Source: Bacteroidota bacterium (GTDB lineage: Bacteria > Bacteroidota > Ignavibacteria > Ignavibacteriales > Ignavibacteriaceae). Taken from it: DNA of 64,000 bases. Below the pieces are notes generated by a model that worked only from the letters and a program-made list of their open reading frames with translations, had not been told where the DNA came from and did not search any database. Made by a program: the position numbers and the translations under genes. Shown here in pieces: positions 46,535 to 55,597 of this stretch. Location of the stretch: positions 1 through 64,000 of the forward strand of contig JAJYDC010000009.1 in assembly GCA_021777835.1 (NCBI GenBank). Reading direction: 5' to 3'. Each line of letters begins with the position of its first letter. The first letter of the stretch is position 1.

Positions 46535-46731
46535 TTATTTAACCTTAAGTGAAATAATATTTATAACTCTTAAGAAAATAAAATTATTAAGGTCTTATGT
46601 AATAAATAAGCATTTCTCCGAATCAAAATCAAGAAGAATAAGAATGTGGAATGGCAAATAATAATGTCAAGTTAAGATTTCCGCAAAAGAGATTTTTCCT
46701 GAAATTATTTTTTATAATTTGTATAGTGATA

Positions 46732-46765
46732 TTAATAAGCCGGTTAACTTTGACCGGCTTATTAA
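46732..46765 (-). terminator. Strong hairpin after the DUF4382 gene
   Basis: A perfect 13-bp inverted repeat (TTAATAAGCCGGT and ACCGGCTTATTAA) with an 8-base loop lies 15 bases past the DUF4382 stop. T-rich sequence inside and after the arm fits a rho-independent terminator on the minus strand. Confidence 0.75.
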
Positions 46766-46780
46766 AGTTTTCAGGTAAGG

Positions 46781-47611
46781 TTACTTTTTAGTAAGAACAA
46801 CAGTTCCGATATTAGTTGTATTCGAAGCAGTTACATTAACATTAACTACTGTTGTATCTTTATAAGAAGTATCTTTAGGTGCAATATATACTGAATAGCT
46901 ATTTGGAGATAGATATTGAAGTTTAAATCCTCCTGTGGCATCTGTTGAAGTCGAAACACTGTCCCCTTCCGAAATTGCCCAAACATTAGATGACACTGAA
47001 ATTGGCGACACTACTCCGGCAATTATCCCTGTGGTTCCAGTTGCAACAGCTCTGATAACGGGCTTTAGGATATATTTAGCATTTAATAATAAACCTGTTT
47101 GAACTATTGAACGATTTGCATCGAAATCCAGAGTCAACAAATAGGTAATTCCGGGCAGCACAGTTGCATGTATATTTAGCTTAATTCCGCTCTGACTTCC
47201 ACTTGGAGTTGTAAGTGCGATAGTCTGTCCATTAATAACAATATTACTTCCACTGCCAATAAATAGTCTAATCTGAGTATAATAACCTGCTTGTAAAGTA
47301 TCTTCGCCAATTACTGCATTAGCGCCATTTACCAGCTTTAATAAATCGTAAGTTGCCGGATGATTGTCTAGAGTAACCCACCCGGTAGTGCTGTCGTTGT
47401 TTGCTAAATGTGCTTGCACACTATCAATTACAATATTCACCTCTGAATAATCTGCGGGGCTGTCAATCATCTGAACTTTCATCATCCCGCTAGTTGTAGT
47501 CGGTTGAGACGGGTTATCATTTGATGTACACCCATTATAAATTACAGTGCTAGAAATCAGCAAGAGAGACAATGCTAAAGATTTTTCTAAACTAAAACCT
47601 CGAAACTTCAT
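46781..47611 (-). CDS. DUF4382-domain lipoprotein
   Basis: The 276-residue protein has a lipoprotein signal: hydrophobic LALSLLLISSTVIYNGC with the cysteine as lipidation site. Residues about 42-190 match DUF4382 (MMKVQMIDSPADYSEVNIVI, ATYDLLKLVNGANAVIGEDT, AGYYTQIRLFIG). The C-terminal third is a beta-rich carboxypeptidase-regulatory-like module (GFKLQYLSPNSYSVYI). The function of DUF4382 is not known; members are usually surface-exposed lipoproteins in this phylum. It is monocistronic and ends at a strong terminator. Function cannot be assigned. Confidence 0.82.
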   Translation of the reverse strand: MKFRGFSLEKSLALSLLLISSTVIYNGCTSNDNPSQPTTTSGMMKVQMIDSPADYSEVNIVIDSVQAHLANNDSTTGWVTLDNHPATYDLLKLVNGANAVIGEDTLQAGYYTQIRLFIGSGSNIVINGQTIALTTPSGSQSGIKLNIHATVLPGITYLLTLDFDANRSIVQTGLLLNAKYILKPVIRAVATGTTGIIAGVVSPISVSSNVWAISEGDSVSTSTDATGGFKLQYLSPNSYSVYIAPKDTSYKDTTVVNVNVTASNTTNIGTVVLTKK

Positions 47612-47998
47612 TATATAATCCTTTTCTAATATTTACGGATCTTGTAAAAACATTTTTATACTTAAACAAATTATCTATTCGGGTGTGTCAATTCAATAGA
47701 GCAAAGGGATTAAAAAGGGACTACATCTTTAGTGTGAGAAATAAGAAGCGCATAATACTTTCACACTTTACCTATGGCAGCAAGCCGCAACGGAATTTGC
47801 TTGATGGAGTATGTAATATGGAGTATGCGAAACAAATTTGAAATATCTTGACACAAAAAGCAATCTGCCTATTGCGGATAAATCGCAATACTTTAGTAAA
47901 TAACTATTAAAAGAAATTAATTACAGCACCAGACGGAACGATTATAATGCAATTTAAGTTCATGAAATCGAGAACTATTTTCTCCGCTGACTAATTCC
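47612..47998. other. Intergenic region with two repeat-like motifs
   Basis: About 390 bases without a gene. It holds two sequences with partners elsewhere: 47690-47723, like 42085-42118, and 47804-47829, like 53372-53397. The second reads as a short internal repetition of GGAGTATG units. Confidence 0.45.
47804..47829. repeat. 26-base dispersed element, copy 1
   Basis: A 26-base sequence with internal ATGGAGTATG and ATATGGAGTATG units matches 53372-53397 at 23 of 26 positions. Both copies are intergenic, and no gene is interrupted. It could be a small palindromic-type or satellite repeat, or a chance match. Confidence 0.4.
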
Positions 47999-48532
47999 TT
48001 ATTTTTTTTGCTTCATCGAAAGAGGAATTATTCCCAATATAATTGCAACAATTATTACACAAACAGAGCCAACCACATCCGGTTTAATAGTCATAATAAA
48101 AATTTGTCCTAAACCGACTGCAATTTCAGATTGCAATAAATTCATTAGGCTTAACTTGCCTATTTGACTATGCAATTCAGTATCTGACATTTGGCTATTA
48201 GAATTTATTATTTTGCTTAATTTCTCAAGTCTTTTTCCAGTAACTAGAATTATATGCAAGAACAGGAAAAGCCACATCAACATTGCAGCTATTATCCAGG
48301 CAGTCCAGTTCCATTTTGCAGAAACCAAATAAGCCCCAGTAAAAAGCAGAAGAGTACCTATTCCCATAAAGACATATTTAAGCGGTAAAATATATTTTAT
48401 CCATTCATCGATTTGGTCTCTTTTGACAGCGAGTTGAAGTTTTGATATTCCTACCCATTCAATAGCCATTGCCATAAACAGAACTAAGGCGCTTGTTATA
48501 TGTATAAAAAGGATTAATAAATAAAATTCCAT
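47999..48532 (-). CDS. Multi-span membrane protein (possibly DUF2269-like)
   Basis: This 177-residue protein has about five hydrophobic segments. The first reads FYLLILFIHITSALVLFMAM, with the HI...S pattern seen in DUF2269 and related membrane proteins. A charged cytosolic loop (QLAVKRDQIDEWIKY) follows. The ATG has a GAGAG site. Histidines within the first helices might bind heme or metal, but I cannot show this. It is transcribed alone, away from the DUF2911 gene. The function is unknown; the family label is a weak guess from the helix pattern. Confidence 0.6.
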   Translation of the reverse strand: MEFYLLILFIHITSALVLFMAMAIEWVGISKLQLAVKRDQIDEWIKYILPLKYVFMGIGTLLLFTGAYLVSAKWNWTAWIIAAMLMWLFLFLHIILVTGKRLEKLSKIINSNSQMSDTELHSQIGKLSLMNLLQSEIAVGLGQIFIMTIKPDVVGSVCVIIVAIILGIIPLSMKQKK

Positions 48533-48759
48533 ATACTACTCTCATTTTTATAAGTGATAAGAAATATTCTTATTAATATAATACATATTCTAGGAATTTG
48601 CGATGCAACTGAACATATTCTTTCCAATTTACGCAGTATTCCGAAATTAAAAGGCAAGGGCTTAAATGGATATATTTAGAAATTGTTCATCGGTCACTTT
48701 CATATTGATGGATTTTTATTATGTTCTTAATAACAATATTTAATTTATATGAGGAAGTT

Positions 48760-49353
48760 ATGAAACACACCAGACTTTTCGGCAGCGTCATTACTTTAGT
48801 TTCTCTGTTATTATTTCTTTCTTTTGTAACAGAGGCGCAGATGAAACAAGAGAAGAAACCTCGACTCAGTCTAAAAGCCGGAGTATTCCAAAGAATCGGC
48901 GTTGATACTGATATTAACATCTCATACAGCAGACCTGGAGTTAAGGGAAGGAAAATTTGGGGAGGTTTAGTTCCATATGGATTAGCTCCGGGAACTAAAG
49001 AATCAAATGGAAAACCTTTTCCATGGCGAGGCGGTGCTAACGAGTGTACAACTATAGAATTTAGTAAAGATGTCTCTATAAACGGGGATAAATTACCTGC
49101 CGGGAAATATAGTATTCAGTTCATTCCGTCTAAAGAAAAATGGACAGTAATATTTAACAAGAATACAAAGCTTTGGGGTAGTTTTGAATACGATAAAAAG
49201 GATGATGCTTTACGAATAAATGTTACGCCGGTTAATGTGCCTTTCCAGGAATGGCTCTCTTATGGTTTTGATGATTTGGCAGGAACTTCTTGCACAGCAT
49301 ATTTGAGGTGGGAAAAATTAGAAATCCCATTTAAGATATCAACTGCAGACTAA
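48760..49353 (+). CDS. DUF2911-domain secreted protein
   Basis: I start at the ATG at 48760, where GAGGA lies 4 bases upstream and the encoded N-terminus is a good signal peptide (FGSVITLVSLLLFLSFVTEA). An ATG at 48721 would put 13 residues in front of it. The mature protein (197 residues in all) matches DUF2911, with SYSRPGVKGRKIWGGLVPYG, CTTIEFSKDVSINGDKLPAG and KYSIQFIPSKEKWTVIFN. The domain is widespread in Bacteroidetes-group bacteria and has no known function. A bidirectional hairpin follows. Confidence 0.85.
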   Translation: MKHTRLFGSVITLVSLLLFLSFVTEAQMKQEKKPRLSLKAGVFQRIGVDTDINISYSRPGVKGRKIWGGLVPYGLAPGTKESNGKPFPWRGGANECTTIEFSKDVSINGDKLPAGKYSIQFIPSKEKWTVIFNKNTKLWGSFEYDKKDDALRINVTPVNVPFQEWLSYGFDDLAGTSCTAYLRWEKLEIPFKISTAD

Positions 49354-49497
49354 GAATTTATTATTGTTGTCGTGAATAAGTGTCCATATAACCGGAAACG
49401 GTTTATAATTTGGAGTAATATAGGTCTCGTAAAATATCCTTGCGCTGATTAAGCAGAAAGTGATAGGAAAGATCTTTCATTTTATGCATAATATAAT

Positions 49498-49529
49498 AAA
49501 AGGGATGAAATTAAGTTTTATCCCTTTTT
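49498..49529 (+). terminator. Hairpin between converging genes
   Basis: AAAAGGGAT (49498-49506) pairs with ATCCCTTTT (49520-49528), with further T after the arm. A-rich before and T-rich after, it can end transcripts from both the DUF2911 gene (+) and the BNR-repeat gene (-). Confidence 0.65.
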
Positions 49530-49551
49530 CGTACCAATAGTATAATGATAC

Positions 49552-51663
49552 CTATTTCATTAAAATTAATTTTTTTGTTTCTGAGAAGCTTCCGGCCTGC
49601 ATCCGATAAAAATAAATTCCACTTGCAATACTTTTATTGAAGACTCCAAACTTAATGCTATAACTGCCGGCTGATTTCTCTTCATTCACCAAAGTAGATA
49701 TTTCCCTTCCCATCTCATCATAAACCTTTATAGTTACAAACTCTGACTTAGGGATTCCATATTTTATTGTTGTTGTCGGATTGAAAGGATTTGGGTAGTT
49801 TTGGTACAACGAAAAACTTACCGGCAAATTATTTTTTTTATCATCAATGCCGGTTATCATATCAGTCAAAGGTCTCTTCCAAACTCCACTACCGACAGTA
49901 CCCGCAAAAAGATAAGAACTGGAAATATCCAATGATTGCACCGGAGTATTTGTAAATCCTGAACTGACATTAGACCAACTAATGCCGTTGTTAGTAGATA
50001 AGAAAATACCGCCGCTGAATGTTCCAGCAAATAATTCATTTCCGTTTGCTGCAAAAGAAATTACTACGTTGTTTGTCAAACCGGAATCAACTTCTGTCCA
50101 GTTTGTCCCATTATCGGTAGATCGGAAAACACCGTTCATTGTTCCTGCAAAAAGGCTATTGCCTGAAACTGCAAGAGCAAAAATACTTGCACTTGTTAAT
50201 CCTGTGTTGGCGGCAGTCCAATTTTTTCCGTTATCAGTAGATCGAAAAACGCCATTACTTGAAGTTCCAGCAAAAATATTTGTATCTACAGCATTTGCAA
50301 TTACAGCTAAAGATTTGATTACAGTATCTGTTAGACCATTATTAACCTGAGCCCAGGAGCTACCTAAATCCGTTGATAAGAAAACACCTGCATCGCTCCC
50401 GGCGAATATATTTGTCCCCGGGGCATTTGAATGGATTACTTTAATAGCCCATGTAGAAACTAGCTGGTTTGTAAATTTGGAAAACTGCCAGTTTGCACCG
50501 TCATCACTTGATATAAAAACTCCTCCGCTAGAACCGGTTCCTGCATAAATATTTGTTCCATCCTCATCAAGTGTACTTATCCAAAAACTCCATAATCCGG
50601 AATTCATTTGAAACCACTGATCACCATTATCCGATGTTCTGAACATTCCGCATGCGCCAGTCCCTGCAAAAACATTACTTCCTTTCACACAAAGAGACTG
50701 AGCAGAAAGATTATATCCAAGTCCACTGTTAGCTAATGACCAACTTGATCCGTTATTTGCTGATATGAAAACACCGCTATTTGTTCCAGCTAAAATCTCC
50801 GAACTGTTGAATGCAATTGCATACACATAAAGATTCGTCAAACCATTGCTTATAGGTGTCCAATTTAAGCCGCCATCAGTAGTTACAAAAATCCCGCCTC
50901 CGTTTGTTCCGGCAAAGACGCTCGATCCATTATAAGCAAATAAATTGACGCCGCTCATTAAACCGTTATTCCTACTATTCCATGATCCCCCATTGTCTGT
51001 TGAAACAAAGACACCGGCGGAAGTTCCGGCATAGACATATCCATTTGCAGCGCATAACGAAATAACATTATAACTATTTAATCCCGTATCGACAGGAACC
51101 CAGCTTGGAACATTAACAGTAGATCGGAAAATCCCGCCGCCTAGTGTCCCTGCAAAAATAGTCGTATCGGTAATAGCAATTGAAAAAACACTAGCTCCTG
51201 AGACATTTGATCCTACTTGAGTCCAACTTGATCCATTGTTTGTTGAAGTAAATATTTTACCGTAATTACATCCTGCGTATAAATGCGTGCCGGCTACAGC
51301 TAAAGCGCGGACTGTATAATCAGTTAAGCCGGCATTTACGGGAGTCCAGCTTGAACCGTTATCCGTTGATTTTAAAATTCCGCCATTTCCACCAGAATAA
51401 ATATCATTTCCGTTAACAAGTAGACAGAGAATTTCATAATTAGATAAACCATTGTTTGATTGTGTCCAGCTTGTGCTGTTGTCTGCGGAGGAATAAATGC
51501 CACCGCCAAAAGTTCCCGCAAATATATTTGTTCCGCTAAAGGCAATACTGGAAACATAGGCGCCTTTGGGTCCGCTTGTTTGAACCCATTGAGCATAGAG
51601 ATTTTGTAATGGTAATGAAAAGATAATTAACAACATAGGTAGGACCCGGGACGTAATCTTCAT
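49552..51663 (-). CDS. T9SS-exported BNR/sortilin-like repeat protein
   Basis: The 703-residue protein has a signal peptide (LPMLLIIFSLPLQNLYAQ). About a dozen repeats of roughly 43 residues follow, each with a SxDxGxxW-type Asp-box (for example FRSTDNGTNWTEVDSGLTN, FISANNGSSWSLANSGL), spanning about residues 25-600. These form beta-propellers, as in sialidase/BNR and sortilin proteins. The last 85 residues are a T9SS sorting domain (YPNPFNPTTTIKY, SGIYFYRMQAG, KKLILMK). It is therefore a surface or secreted propeller, likely for binding; no sialidase catalytic residues are obvious. The ATG has an AGGAG site. Confidence 0.85.
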   Translation of the reverse strand: MKITSRVLPMLLIIFSLPLQNLYAQWVQTSGPKGAYVSSIAFSGTNIFAGTFGGGIYSSADNSTSWTQSNNGLSNYEILCLLVNGNDIYSGGNGGILKSTDNGSSWTPVNAGLTDYTVRALAVAGTHLYAGCNYGKIFTSTNNGSSWTQVGSNVSGASVFSIAITDTTIFAGTLGGGIFRSTVNVPSWVPVDTGLNSYNVISLCAANGYVYAGTSAGVFVSTDNGGSWNSRNNGLMSGVNLFAYNGSSVFAGTNGGGIFVTTDGGLNWTPISNGLTNLYVYAIAFNSSEILAGTNSGVFISANNGSSWSLANSGLGYNLSAQSLCVKGSNVFAGTGACGMFRTSDNGDQWFQMNSGLWSFWISTLDEDGTNIYAGTGSSGGVFISSDDGANWQFSKFTNQLVSTWAIKVIHSNAPGTNIFAGSDAGVFLSTDLGSSWAQVNNGLTDTVIKSLAVIANAVDTNIFAGTSSNGVFRSTDNGKNWTAANTGLTSASIFALAVSGNSLFAGTMNGVFRSTDNGTNWTEVDSGLTNNVVISFAANGNELFAGTFSGGIFLSTNNGISWSNVSSGFTNTPVQSLDISSSYLFAGTVGSGVWKRPLTDMITGIDDKKNNLPVSFSLYQNYPNPFNPTTTIKYGIPKSEFVTIKVYDEMGREISTLVNEEKSAGSYSIKFGVFNKSIASGIYFYRMQAGSFSETKKLILMK

Positions 51664-52029
51664 AATGATTCTCCTTTTATAAAAGAAAATGTTGCGACTA
51701 ATTTCTTCTTATATAAATATAGTACATTTCTGGAAAGTTCAATAATCTTCAGGAAGTCACATACTGTTTACATTCCTTGTGCCCTTTGCTTCTTAGAATT
51801 AAAAGTTTTTAGAAATGCACTTAATATTTTACCCATTAGCTAATATCATACATTCAATTAATAAATATTTATCATAGAAAACATATAAGAATTTGAACTA
51901 TGAATTTTTTTCAACATAATAAATTATCTCAGCAATCACTTTTAATTTGTAAACATTTAGTCTATTAAGTATATTATTACAAACAATTTATGAGCCCCTC
52001 TTTAATTAATCATTTAATTTGGAGTTATC
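51664..52029. other. Divergent intergenic region
   Basis: 366 bases between the BNR-repeat gene and the cytochrome c gene, A/T-rich, no gene seen. It holds both promoters, with a TGGAG site before the cytochrome start. Confidence 0.4.
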
Positions 52030-52614
52030 ATGAAAAATAAACTTATCTTTCTTGCAATTATCACCATCTCAGTTTTTTTCCTTTTAGTTCAAATAAATTG
52101 TTCGTCTAAGATGACAAAGGATGAACAGGTTGCTAGAGGGAAATATCTTGTTAATATCGGGGGATGCAATGATTGCCACTCACCTAAAATAATGACATCT
52201 ATGGGACCGGTACCCGACACAACTCGCCTTTTATCGGGACAGTCATCTGATTTGCGTTTGCCCCCAATTGATACTGCTATGATCGCAGATGGTAAATGGA
52301 TCATTACTACCGGAGATCTGAATGCATGGGTAGGACCGTGGGGAATTTCTTTTGCCGCAAATTTAACTCCTGATTCTTCAACCGGCATCGGTTTATGGAC
52401 ACCTGATATATTTATCAAGGCTATGCGACAAGGTAAGCATATGGGTTCAGGCAGGGATATTTTGCCGCCAATGCCCTGGCAGGCTATTGCGGGGCTTACA
52501 GATAAAGACTTGGATTGTGTTTTTGCTTATCTGCAATCAATACCGGCAATCAGTAATCGTGTCCCGTCCCCTATTCCGCCAAATATGATTGTTCAAATGT
52601 CGAAGAAAAAATAA
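52030..52614 (+). CDS. Monoheme cytochrome c lipoprotein
   Basis: The 194-residue protein has a lipoprotein signal (FLLVQINCSS, with the cysteine as lipid site). A single CNDCH heme motif (GGCNDCHSPK) lies near residue 50. A long cytochrome c domain follows, with candidate axial methionine in PPMPWQ and the closing helix DLDCVFAYLQSIP. Such proteins resemble cytochrome c subunits of alcohol or sugar dehydrogenases. It likely sits on the periplasmic face and passes electrons between a donor enzyme and the respiratory chain. No partner gene is adjacent, and it ends at a strong terminator. Confidence 0.83.
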   Translation: MKNKLIFLAIITISVFFLLVQINCSSKMTKDEQVARGKYLVNIGGCNDCHSPKIMTSMGPVPDTTRLLSGQSSDLRLPPIDTAMIADGKWIITTGDLNAWVGPWGISFAANLTPDSSTGIGLWTPDIFIKAMRQGKHMGSGRDILPPMPWQAIAGLTDKDLDCVFAYLQSIPAISNRVPSPIPPNMIVQMSKKK

Positions 52615-52621
52615 TATACAT

Positions 52622-52645
52622 AAGGGAGCAACTGCTCCCTTTTTA
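52622..52645 (+). terminator. Rho-independent terminator after the cytochrome c gene
   Basis: AAGGGAGC pairs with GCTCCCTT around an AACT loop and is followed by a T-run, 7 bases past the stop at 52614. Confidence 0.85.
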
Positions 52646-52714
52646 TTTCTTATAACAAATCCTTCGTGAATTGTGAATTCATATTCAAGAATTTGACAAA
52701 TCTAATCCCTGCAA

Positions 52715-53287
52715 TTAGTTTGTTTTGATTCCTATAATTCCATAATGGTATGGCGGTAATTGAATTACTTCACTGTCTATTGTAAAGCCTCCCTGTTCAA
52801 TCCACGCTATGCATTGTTCAGGCTTTGGTCTAATATCTAATGAAGGACCTCTTGGTGTTGAGGATGAATAAATCCAATGAATAATTCCGACCTTTGCGCC
52901 ATTTCTTAATACCCGGTATGCTTCCTTTAATAATGCCAGCGGGTCTTCCGCATGAAGGATATTAAAAAGCATTGCGTAATCGATTGAATCTTCTTTTAAT
53001 CCTGTACCCTCCTTGGCGAAGTCAATCTGTTTAATTATAATATTTGAAAGTTTTTCTAGTTTTACTTTTCTTTTTAAGCTGCTTATCATTTCCCTTTCAA
53101 TATCCAGCGCATATAGATTACCTTTTATGATTTTAGCCGCTGGTATTGTAAAGGTGCCATAACCGGATCCAAGTTCTATCGCGTCAGAAATTGCGTCATC
53201 AAATTTAAGCTTACTAAAAATATATTGAGGATTAAAGAATGATTCCCAGTATTTTTCTTCAGGCATCCCACTTTCGCGAATCTTCAT
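52715..53287 (-). CDS. Class I SAM-dependent methyltransferase
   Basis: This 190-residue protein has the SAM-binding motif I AIELGSGYGTFTIPA. An acidic ALDIERE loop follows, and YAMLFNILHAEDPL then fits the end of strand 4. It belongs to the methyltransferase type 11/25 group, and the substrate is unknown. The start is an ATG at 53287. Upstream (about 85 bases from the start) lies the second copy of the 26-base dispersed element. Confidence 0.85.
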   Translation of the reverse strand: MKIRESGMPEEKYWESFFNPQYIFSKLKFDDAISDAIELGSGYGTFTIPAAKIIKGNLYALDIEREMISSLKRKVKLEKLSNIIIKQIDFAKEGTGLKEDSIDYAMLFNILHAEDPLALLKEAYRVLRNGAKVGIIHWIYSSSTPRGPSLDIRPKPEQCIAWIEQGGFTIDSEVIQLPPYHYGIIGIKTN

Positions 53288-53632
53288 TTATTGTAAATAA
53301 TAATTTATAAAATAGTAAATACATTTTTGTAAAAATAATAAGATATCACCGAAAGTGGCAATGATGAATTAATGGAGTATGGAATATAGAGTATACGTAA
53401 AAAAGGAATAAGAAAATTGTTCATTTTAGAGTAGTTACTAAGACACAAATGCATAATTCATAATACATTATTTTTGTTAGGCTTTCACATAAGAAATTAT
53501 ATTGGTGAATTATTCTTGTAGGATTCTCAGTAAGCTTTCGCACAAGTGTTAGATGATGCTCAATAAAAGGAATTGTCTTGATGATAAATAAAAAAGTTTT
53601 CTATAATTCTAAATTGATTTTTAGAAAGTAGA
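53288..53632. other. Divergent intergenic region
   Basis: About 345 A/T-rich bases between the methyltransferase and MFS genes. Apart from the repeat element at 53372-53397 I see nothing distinctive. Confidence 0.4.
53372..53397. repeat. 26-base dispersed element, copy 2
   Basis: It matches 47804-47829 at 23 of 26 positions. The unit is built from ATGGAGTATG-like words and lies in the promoter region between divergent genes. Confidence 0.4.
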
Positions 53633-54943
53633 ATGATGTTTTCTATTTCGGGAATAATTGAAAACCTGATTCATTCGATACGAAGGTGGGTATCACCATG
53701 GTATCTGGCTTACGCAATTTTAGGCGCTGTTTCCACTGCGATAATTCCGGTGTTACTGCCGTTAATAGTAACTTCATCATCGCATAATCTATCTAATGTT
53801 GCATGGGTAATGGGTGTTTATAATCTTGGTATTTTAACCTCACCTTTATGGGGAAATCTAAACGATAAAAAACACATACCACGCTTAATATTTTTCAGCA
53901 GCTTTTTTTCTTTGATGGTTAGTTTAGCCGTATTACCATTTATAATATCACTCTTAGGCTGGTTAATTATTTCATTTCTACTGGGAACTAGTACTGCTGC
54001 AGTCGTTACAATTTCAACCTTATTTGTAGTTGAATATAATCCTCAATCAGAGTGGACACAAAGGATCGGATGGCTTCAAAGCTTCAATGGATCAGGACAA
54101 ACAATAGGTTTGTTCATCGCTGCATTCTTTTCAGCGAGTAAATTATATAATGAAGGAATATGGATAGGAGCTGCATTGCTCATTCCAGCAATTGTACTTG
54201 GTCATTTAGGGTTGCCGGTGAAGAAAAGTAAAATGTCTATGCCAAGCAAATTAAAACATTTGGACTTTCGGAAGATAGCAAATTTCGGTAAGACAGAATT
54301 AATTGGCGGTGGTATAATTAGGCATTCACATATCTTAAATCTAAGCGCATTGCGCAGTATTAAAAAATTGCTATCGACTCGTTTAGGATTTTTCATCATC
54401 ACCTGGTTTTTATCCGCCTTTGGCGCAGCTTCATTTTTCTCATACTTCCCTATCTTGATGAACACATCCTATCATGTATCCCCGGGTGCAACTTCTTTAA
54501 TATACGCTATTGCAGGCGCAGCCGGCATAGCTTTATATACCGGAAGTACAAAGATCTCTGAGAAATTAGGTGTTCAGAGAGTATATAAATTGGGAATCTT
54601 AATAAGACTAATTGGATTTGCATTATTACTGCTGCTCATATTCTATAAAATACCCGCAATGCCTGAAATAGCATCACTTGCTTTTGCGATAATAATACTA
54701 TCCTGGCCTATACTAAGCGTTACAAGCACAACATTAACAGCTGAGCTATCCCCTGTAAGCGAAGGTGAAGCTATGGGATTGTACAATGCATCCGGTGCAG
54801 TTGCTACTGTACTCGGCACTTTTATTGGAGGAGCTTTAATAAATTTTGTTGGATTTAGCGCGATTTCTATTCTCGGTGTCTGTGGACTTGGATTATCTTT
54901 ATTAATAACTATGAAGGTTCATAAAAGTACAACTGAGCCATAA
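53633..54943 (+). CDS. Major facilitator superfamily transporter
   Basis: This 436-residue protein has about 12 hydrophobic segments. The loop after helix 2 carries a reduced MFS signature (SPLWGNLNDKKHIPRLIF), and a large charged cytosolic loop (KKSKMSMPSKLKHLDFRK) divides the two halves. The second half repeats the pattern with YTGSTKISEKLGVQRVYKLG. It is a single transporter of unknown substrate, perhaps a drug or sugar exporter. Two ATG codons lie in tandem at the start; I keep the first. Confidence 0.88.
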   Translation: MMFSISGIIENLIHSIRRWVSPWYLAYAILGAVSTAIIPVLLPLIVTSSSHNLSNVAWVMGVYNLGILTSPLWGNLNDKKHIPRLIFFSSFFSLMVSLAVLPFIISLLGWLIISFLLGTSTAAVVTISTLFVVEYNPQSEWTQRIGWLQSFNGSGQTIGLFIAAFFSASKLYNEGIWIGAALLIPAIVLGHLGLPVKKSKMSMPSKLKHLDFRKIANFGKTELIGGGIIRHSHILNLSALRSIKKLLSTRLGFFIITWFLSAFGAASFFSYFPILMNTSYHVSPGATSLIYAIAGAAGIALYTGSTKISEKLGVQRVYKLGILIRLIGFALLLLLIFYKIPAMPEIASLAFAIIILSWPILSVTSTTLTAELSPVSEGEAMGLYNASGAVATVLGTFIGGALINFVGFSAISILGVCGLGLSLLITMKVHKSTTEP

Positions 54944-55597
54944 ATTCCTTTGACTTTCCCTCTCAAAAGTTGACGATGCACATTATTCAAATTGAAGTCC
55001 TTTTTATTTGAATTCTATTTGTCTAGAAGCTGATCTAAACAATCAAACGACATTTTATCGTTTTATAGGACATATAGTTTCTCAATTATTTTGTCGATTT
55101 GCTTGTCCGCCGTTTTTGACAATCAACTAAATGTGAGAAAGCCATACTATTCGTTTTTAGCTCATTTTCGGCACTTATTACTTTGGGCATGTCTTGTACC
55201 TATCTTGTACTTAACCTGCTCTTATTTTATACTTGTCTAAAATTTATCTTGACTTATCTTATACTTGACTTGCACCTGTAATTTGGAGTCTGCCATTTTA
55301 GCAGATGGTGAGAAATTATGGTGTGTAAAGTTGCGTTTTGTTTTCGCTAATCTGCAGATCTAAGAAACTTCATCTCAGGTTGAAATAAATACTTTTCAAA
55401 GTAAAATATTATTTAACTTTTGCTCTCATTTAACAAACCAGAACAAAGTCTTTTCTGTTAAGATCTGGAATAACAATAAATTTTAAATAGAGACTGAAAC
55501 TCACCAATTGTGTACTTCAACAATATCGTGCAAAAGTACGATATAAATATAAGTTTCTTTTTATTATTATAAAATTAATCCTATAGTCAAGCCTTTT
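54944..55597. other. Intergenic region with a degenerate short-repeat tract
   Basis: About 650 bases between the converging MFS and cydB genes. No gene is seen. At 55192-55277 the words CTTGTAC, CTTATACTTG and CTTGACTT recur with variation, making a degenerate tandem-like tract. Confidence 0.45.
55192..55277. repeat. Degenerate CTTRTACTT-like repeat tract
   Basis: Roughly five spaced, imperfect copies of CTTGTAC/CTTATACTTG/CTTGACTT occur within 86 bases. The spacing is irregular, so this may be a decayed tandem repeat. Confidence 0.4.

Noticed and set aside
49552-51663. Sialidase activity of the BNR-repeat protein
   Set aside because: Asp-box repeats occur in many non-enzymatic propellers, and I cannot see the Arg triad or Tyr/Glu nucleophile pair of sialidases.
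54944-55597. Possible CRISPR-like array in the CTTRTACTT tract
   Set aside because: Units are short, unequal and unevenly spaced, and there are no constant repeats of 23-40 bases with spacers.
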